Below are positions 6,396-10,276 of a DNA stretch of 10,276 nt, in pieces. The first letter of the stretch is position 1. Each line of letters opens with the position of its first letter. A model generated the notes under the pieces. That model was not told where the DNA came from and ran no database searches. It saw only the letters and a program-made list of their open reading frames with translations. The position numbers and the translations under genes were made by a program. The DNA is from Chloroflexota bacterium (GTDB lineage: Bacteria; Chloroflexota; Chloroflexia; JAMDCE01). Where the stretch lies: the NCBI GenBank assembly GCA_023489135.1, contig JAMDCE010000469.1, forward strand, positions 1 to 10,276, in the 5' to 3' direction.

Positions 6396-7460
6396 GTGCG
6401 AATAGTCCTTGCATTTGCGACCTTGTTGGCCTTTATGGTAAGTTGCACCACAACAAGTGCCCCCTCTCCATCCTCGCAGTCCGAAGAGAAGGCCAAGGCT
6501 CCTGATGTCCGGGCGGTAGCCAAGAAAGATGTCAAGCTGAATAAGCTAAGGGTAGCCTATACAGCGCAATCTGGCAGCCACACTCCTCTTTTCATAGCCA
6601 AGGACGAGGGACTTTTCAACAAGAATGGACTAGATGTCGAACTTGTCTTCGTCTCTGGCACTCCCACGGCGGTACAGGCGCTCGTGGCTGGCGAATTGGA
6701 TAGCGTAACCGTGGGATCGGATGTCCCGGTCAACCTAGCCATAAATGGCGTGCAGACGGTACTCCTGACGGCTGCCTCCAACAGCATGGTGTTCTATATG
6801 TATAGCAAGCCCACCATAACGAAACCTCAGGACCTCAAAGGCGGCACGGTTGGTGTGTCCAAGTTTGGGTCCGGTACCGACATGGCTGCCCAAGTTGCTT
6901 TGCGAAAGTTCGGTCTGGAACCCAAGAAGGACTACACTCTGCTCCAAACGGGCGGTCTACCCGAGACAGTAGCAGCTATCCAGGCTGGCGGGATAGATGC
7001 TGGAGTCATCTCGCCGCCAAACAGCCTCAAGGCGAGGAAGCTTGGGTTGAAAGAACTGATCGACATTACCAGCCTGGAAATACCCTTCATAATGAACGCC
7101 TTCGCGGTCAAGAAGGATTGGTTGGCCAAGAACGAGGATGTCGCGCGAAGGTTCGTGAAGAGCTACGTCGAGGGAATCGCCCTAGCGAGAAATAACGAAA
7201 AGGTGGCGAAGAAAATCATCGGCATCTATACGAAGACAGAGGACCAGGAAATAATCGACGATACGTACAACGAATGGGTCACTAAGGTTATTCAACCAGC
7301 GCCTTACCCGAATGCCTCGTCCCTACAGGATGCAATCGATGAGATTGCCCGAAGTGACGCTCGAGCGAAGTCGTATAAGGCAGAGCAGTTTATCGATGCT
7401 CGCTTCATCAAGGAACTCGAGGACAGTGGCTTCATCAAGAGCCTGTACGAAAAGAAGTAG
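6396..7460 (+). CDS. ABC-type substrate-binding lipoprotein, NMT1/TauA (NitT/TauT) family
   Basis: This 354-residue extracytoplasmic solute-binding protein begins with a short hydrophobic signal and a lipobox-like MVSC, predicting lipidation at C17 and membrane anchoring. A Ser/Pro/Lys-rich linker follows to about residue 49. The NMT1/SsuA-like domain begins at KLRVAYTAQSGSHTPLFIAKDEGLF and includes the GTPTAVQALVAGELDSVTVGS and DLKGGTVGVSKFGSGTD segments. The family captures sulfonates, nitrate, aromatic acids or pyrimidine precursors for uptake; the ligand here is not predictable. No permease or ATPase gene is nearby, so it must share a transporter encoded elsewhere. Start is GTG 6396, 7 bases after AGGAGG, which overlaps the stop of the preceding mosaic gene (translational coupling likely). 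The second oxidoreductase follows after 14 bases, so the two are probably cotranscribed. GC content looks lower than in neighbouring genes, possibly a sign of separate ancestry. Confidence 0.92.
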   Translation: MRIVLAFATLLAFMVSCTTTSAPSPSSQSEEKAKAPDVRAVAKKDVKLNKLRVAYTAQSGSHTPLFIAKDEGLFNKNGLDVELVFVSGTPTAVQALVAGELDSVTVGSDVPVNLAINGVQTVLLTAASNSMVFYMYSKPTITKPQDLKGGTVGVSKFGSGTDMAAQVALRKFGLEPKKDYTLLQTGGLPETVAAIQAGGIDAGVISPPNSLKARKLGLKELIDITSLEIPFIMNAFAVKKDWLAKNEDVARRFVKSYVEGIALARNNEKVAKKIIGIYTKTEDQEIIDDTYNEWVTKVIQPAPYPNASSLQDAIDEIARSDARAKSYKAEQFIDARFIKELEDSGFIKSLYEKK

Positions 7461-7474
7461 ATCGGGGAGGATGC

Positions 7475-9601
7475 ATGTCGGACGACGCTAGCAGAAGCGC
7501 CTTAGCGGCACAGACCTTTTGCCACCAGTGCCATATGAAGTGTCCTGTCCAGGCCCGCGTGAGGAACGGGGTACTGGTGAACATCAAAGGATCCAGTTGC
7601 CCGAAGGGGAGGCATGCCGTCGACGATGTGTATCGCCCTGATCGTTTGCGGCATCCTCTGAAGCGAGTGGGAGAACGGGGGGGAGGGCAAGTGGCGGCGA
7701 TCTCCTGGGATGAGGCACTGGACACGATGGCCGAGCAGTTTGCCTCCATCAAGGAGAAGTACGGGCCCGACGCGATTTTCAGCGTCACCGGCTGTTTTCA
7801 CAAGGAGAACGCCGCCATCGCCTCCCTGCTCTTCGGGTACCTTCTCGAAACGCCCAACGTATTGGATGCAAATCACCTATGCAGCATTCCCGACAACGTA
7901 GCTCAGAGCTGCACGTTGGGCGACGTAATCTCGACTGATCGCAACGTGGACTACAGAAGAAGCAAGTGCATTCTCCTGTGGGGCGCGAACCCGCCAGAGA
8001 CGCGTCCTCCCCAGGCCAAAGATATCTTCGCGGCCAAGGCCGATGGGGCGAAGCTGATAGTCGTCGATCCCCGGCCCACGAAGATTGCCACTCGGGCTGA
8101 CTTGTGGCTGCGCGTAAGGCCAGGCGCCGACGCTGCCTTGGCCTTAGGTATGCTGAATACCATCATCGAGCGAGGACTCTACGATCGGGCTTTCGTCGAC
8201 AAATGGTGTGTGGGCTTCGAAGCACTGAGAGAACGGGCGAAGGAATATCCCGTGGACAAGGTGTCGGAACTCACCTGGGTTCCCCAGGAGCAAGTCGTCG
8301 AAGCCGCCACCATGTTCGCCTCCATCAAGCCTGCGTGCATCCACACCCGCCTTGGAATCGACTCGCAGCACGTCAACGCCACCCAGGCAGCGCGCGCGAC
8401 AACTGTTCTCTTGGCCCTGTCAGGCAACATCGACGTCGAGGGTGGAAACCTGCTTTCCAACGACCTTGGTGGTTTTATGCCCATCTACCAGATGCGCAAC
8501 GCCCTGCGGTTGCCTGTCGAGGTCGAGATGACGAGGTACGGCGCTACGGAGTACCCGCTCAGCTGCGGCAGCAAGCTGACCGCCAAGAACCGCTTTCATG
8601 CCCACACTCCCTCAGGTGTAAAGGCTATGCTGAAGCACGAACTCAGGGCAGGCTTCATCCCCGGCAACAACACCATCCTTGAGGAAGCCAATAGCAGAGA
8701 GACATGGGAGGCTTTGAAGAGTCTTGAGTTCCTGGTCGTCGTGGACCTTTCGATGACCCCCACAGCGGAACTGGCCGACATCGTCCTCCCAGCCGCGCAC
8801 TGGCTTGAGACCGAGAGCCCCACCTGTTCATTCACTGGCCTATACAATTCCGTTATGGCAACGAGAAAAGTCATTGAGCCTGTGGGAGAGTGCTGGGATG
8901 ATCGGAGAATCGTCCTGGAGCTGGCCCGAAGAATGGAGATTGAGTCCCCGTGGCAAACCGTTGATGACCTGAACGACCTGCGCCTTCAAGGGCTCAAGAT
9001 GACCTTCAAGGAGCTTCAGAACCTGCCCGGCCAAGCTATGGAATTTCCCGTGCAATACCTTAAGTACGAGGGGAGGGGATTCAAAACCCCATCGGGAAAG
9101 ATCGAGCTGTATTCCAGCATTTTCGAGAAGCATGGTTACGACCCACTTCCCTACCACCGTGAGCCGCCGGAAAGCCCGTACAGCACGCCGGAGCTCGCCA
9201 AGGCCTATCCGATGATAATGATCCAGGCGAGGCACAGGGCTTACGAGCACACCGAGTATCGGAACATCCCTGCCTTACGGAAGCTCGTGCCGGAACCGCA
9301 GGTAGAGATCAGTCCAGAAGCTGCCAGGGCTCACGGGATTAATGAAGGAGACGAAGTTTGGCTGGAATCCTCCAAGTTTTCGTGGCGCATCAAGGCGAAG
9401 GCCAGGTTCGTGCATGGATTACATCCTTCGGTAGTATCGCTAACACACGGCTGGTGGTTCCCCGAAAGGACTGGACCGGATCACGGTTGTTTTGAATCCA
9501 ATGCGAATGCTATCATTTCGAACGATCCGCCCTACGATCCCATCAACGGCAACTATCAGGTCCGGGCAATACTATGCCGAATCGGCAAGACAGAAGAATG
9601 A
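7475..9601 (+). CDS. Molybdopterin oxidoreductase, DMSO reductase family, catalytic subunit (copy 2, acetylene-hydratase-like)
   Basis: The 708-residue Mo/W-bis-MGD protein has C16-x2-C19-x3-C23 and C42-PKG for a [4Fe-4S] cluster. TPN (126-128) is followed by C136, aligning with the metal-ligand cysteine of PsrA and acetylene hydratase. ADIVLPAAHWLE (434-445), TPSGKIELYSS (538-548) and a C-terminal dinucleotide-binding domain (from about 578) complete the fold. The stretch YDRAFVDKWCVGFEALRERAKEYPVDKV (237-263) closely resembles acetylene hydratase as I recall its sequence. However, the catalytic aspartate beside the second cluster cysteine is histidine here (H20), so hydration of acetylene is not claimed. 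Related solo enzymes include pyrogallol transhydroxylase and polysulfide/thiosulfate reductase subunits. No signal peptide or partner subunit is visible, so a cytoplasmic, perhaps non-redox or ferredoxin-linked role fits. GGGGAGG precedes ATG 7475. It follows the binding lipoprotein closely and precedes the URO-D gene. It is a diverged paralogue of 3655-5829. Confidence 0.95.
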   Translation: MSDDASRSALAAQTFCHQCHMKCPVQARVRNGVLVNIKGSSCPKGRHAVDDVYRPDRLRHPLKRVGERGGGQVAAISWDEALDTMAEQFASIKEKYGPDAIFSVTGCFHKENAAIASLLFGYLLETPNVLDANHLCSIPDNVAQSCTLGDVISTDRNVDYRRSKCILLWGANPPETRPPQAKDIFAAKADGAKLIVVDPRPTKIATRADLWLRVRPGADAALALGMLNTIIERGLYDRAFVDKWCVGFEALRERAKEYPVDKVSELTWVPQEQVVEAATMFASIKPACIHTRLGIDSQHVNATQAARATTVLLALSGNIDVEGGNLLSNDLGGFMPIYQMRNALRLPVEVEMTRYGATEYPLSCGSKLTAKNRFHAHTPSGVKAMLKHELRAGFIPGNNTILEEANSRETWEALKSLEFLVVVDLSMTPTAELADIVLPAAHWLETESPTCSFTGLYNSVMATRKVIEPVGECWDDRRIVLELARRMEIESPWQTVDDLNDLRLQGLKMTFKELQNLPGQAMEFPVQYLKYEGRGFKTPSGKIELYSSIFEKHGYDPLPYHREPPESPYSTPELAKAYPMIMIQARHRAYEHTEYRNIPALRKLVPEPQVEISPEAARAHGINEGDEVWLESSKFSWRIKAKARFVHGLHPSVVSLTHGWWFPERTGPDHGCFESNANAIISNDPPYDPINGNYQVRAILCRIGKTEE

Positions 9602-9713
9602 TGGCTCTGTTCCAAATTATTCACCCAGACTGTACCGGATGAAGGTCACCTTCGGCAATTAGCGACGAGGCGGAACTTGGCAACTCGACCTGAGGCGATG
9701 TCTCGGGCTCAAC

Positions 9714-9890
9714 AGGCGCTCTGGGCGCGATGCCGGCAGGAGGTAGCATGCAGACCGATGGGCAAATGACGCCCTACGAGAGGGTTATGACCGTCTTAGC
9801 GCTGGGACAGCCGGACCGCGTGCCGGTCGTTCCCATCAGCAAGGTGACCGGCATCAAATCCGCGTACTACACCTACCGGGATTGCCTGGC
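9714..9890 (+). repeat. 177-bp direct repeat, copy B (start of intact URO-D gene)
   Basis: This is the partner of 6057-6233, with four mismatches in 177 bases. Here the block runs on into a continuous URO-D-family reading frame, so this copy is the likely source and the upstream one the derived copy. Together the repeats enclose about 3.5 kb carrying the IclR-type fragment, the lipoprotein and oxidoreductase 2. Homologous recombination between them would remove 3,657 bases and leave one URO-D gene downstream of the 5914 promoter. Confidence 0.95.
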
Positions 9891-10276
9891 CGACCCCGAT
9901 AACTACGTCGAATCGCAGGTCCAGGCGCTGAAGGAGTTCGGCTTCGATGCGGTCCACGACGCCTCTACCGCGCCCTTACTGGCCGCGATCCTCGGCGCTA
10001 CGCTGGTCATTCACGATGATGACCCGCCCACCGTCACCGAGCCGCTGCTGAAGTCCCCTGATGACTTGAACCGGCTTCAGCCGCTGGGATCGGGCGACGT
10101 CAAGTGGCTCGACTACGTTCTGGCCGTGTTGCGCCGGCTGAAGGGTGCCGTCGGACCAGAGGTTCCCGTCACCGGTCTGGTGCCCTCTCCCTTCTTGTTG
10201 GCTGGCACGCTTCGGGGCGCCGAGGCCCTGATGCGGGATTTCTTCAGCAATCGCCGCTTCATCGAGGAGCCAATAG
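9748..10276 (+). CDS. Uroporphyrinogen decarboxylase (URO-D) family protein, 5' part only
   Basis: The first 176 codons are present and the frame runs off the window end without a stop. The N-terminus (MTPYERVMTVLALGQPDRVPVVP) is the characteristic opening of the URO-D/MtaA/CmuA-like barrel. DPDNYVESQVQALKEFGFDAVHDAS (49-73) and the GLVPSPFLLAGTLRGAEALMRDF (143-165) segment follow, matching the order in corrinoid-linked methyltransferases such as MtaA and in true HemE. Gene context with catabolic enzymes, not haem genes, favours a methyltransferase or O-demethylase role (inference); the zinc-binding motif that would help decide lies beyond the window. AGGAGG precedes ATG 9748. The 146-base gap after oxidoreductase 2 shows no promoter or strong terminator, only a tiny hairpin (9641-9653), so read-through is likely. 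Its first 48 codons are duplicated at 6091. Confidence 0.88.
   Translation, partial: MQTDGQMTPYERVMTVLALGQPDRVPVVPISKVTGIKSAYYTYRDCLADPDNYVESQVQALKEFGFDAVHDASTAPLLAAILGATLVIHDDDPPTVTEPLLKSPDDLNRLQPLGSGDVKWLDYVLAVLRRLKGAVGPEVPVTGLVPSPFLLAGTLRGAEALMRDFFSNRRFIEEPI

Noticed and set aside
7475..9601. Calling oxidoreductase 2 acetylene hydratase or formate dehydrogenase
   Set aside because: The acetylene hydratase catalytic aspartate position is histidine (H20), and no formate-dehydrogenase-type selenocysteine/cysteine-histidine pair is seen at the metal-ligand site; only the superfamily is supported.
9598..9642. Tiny open frame overlapping the stop of oxidoreductase 2 (ATGA overlap)
   Set aside because: It encodes only about 14 residues with no ribosome binding site of its own; too little evidence for a leader peptide.

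Overview
The window is GC-rich bacterial DNA (hand counts of single 60-base lines: about 62% GC in the first oxidoreductase gene, 57% in the second, 47% in the lipoprotein gene between them). It carries catabolic and redox genes with no housekeeping genes, RNA genes, CRISPR array or transposase. The combination of solo DMSO-reductase-family molybdo/tungsto-enzymes, an adenine-deaminase-like amidohydrolase, an orphan NMT1/TauA-type binding lipoprotein, an IclR-type helix-turn-helix and a URO-D-family methyltransferase-like gene suggests an anaerobic environmental bacterium. Uncultured Chloroflexota (Dehalococcoidia-like) or a similar subsurface lineage would fit, but this is inferred from gene content and is not proven by any marker gene.

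Layout. Minus strand, left part: a strong sigma70-type promoter (3366-3394) drives an adenine-deaminase-family amidohydrolase (1559-3328). After a 67-base imperfect inverted repeat (1455-1521) comes an iron-alcohol-dehydrogenase-family protein (162-1319) with its own -10-like elements. This protein keeps the nucleotide-binding motifs, but every histidine metal ligand and the catalytic histidine of the family are replaced. Plus strand, diverging from the amidohydrolase: a 51-base stem-loop with perfect 24-base arms lies directly ahead of the Shine-Dalgarno of a 724-residue molybdopterin oxidoreductase (3655-5829). A GC-rich palindrome (5886-5907) follows this gene.

From a consensus-like promoter (5914-5942) a second plus-strand unit begins: a small mosaic gene (6091-6384), a lipoprotein substrate-binding protein (6396-7460), a second 708-residue molybdopterin oxidoreductase (7475-9601) and the 5' part of a uroporphyrinogen-decarboxylase-family gene (9748 to the window end). 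The mosaic gene's first 48 codons are a near-identical copy of the start of the URO-D gene, and its second half is the recognition region of an IclR-type regulator. The copied block is 177 bases long (6057-6233 and 9714-9890, 4 mismatches). The two copies are in direct orientation and bracket the lipoprotein and second oxidoreductase genes.

How they may work together (inference). The lipoprotein captures a small organic or N-heterocyclic substrate outside the cell. The cytoplasmic Mo/W enzymes, amidohydrolase and dehydrogenase-fold protein transform it, and the URO-D protein may handle a methyl group. The substrate cannot be named from sequence. The observations most worth following up are the histidine-less Fe-ADH, the 177-base duplication that created a URO-D/IclR chimera, and the perfect hairpin at the first oxidoreductase's ribosome binding site.
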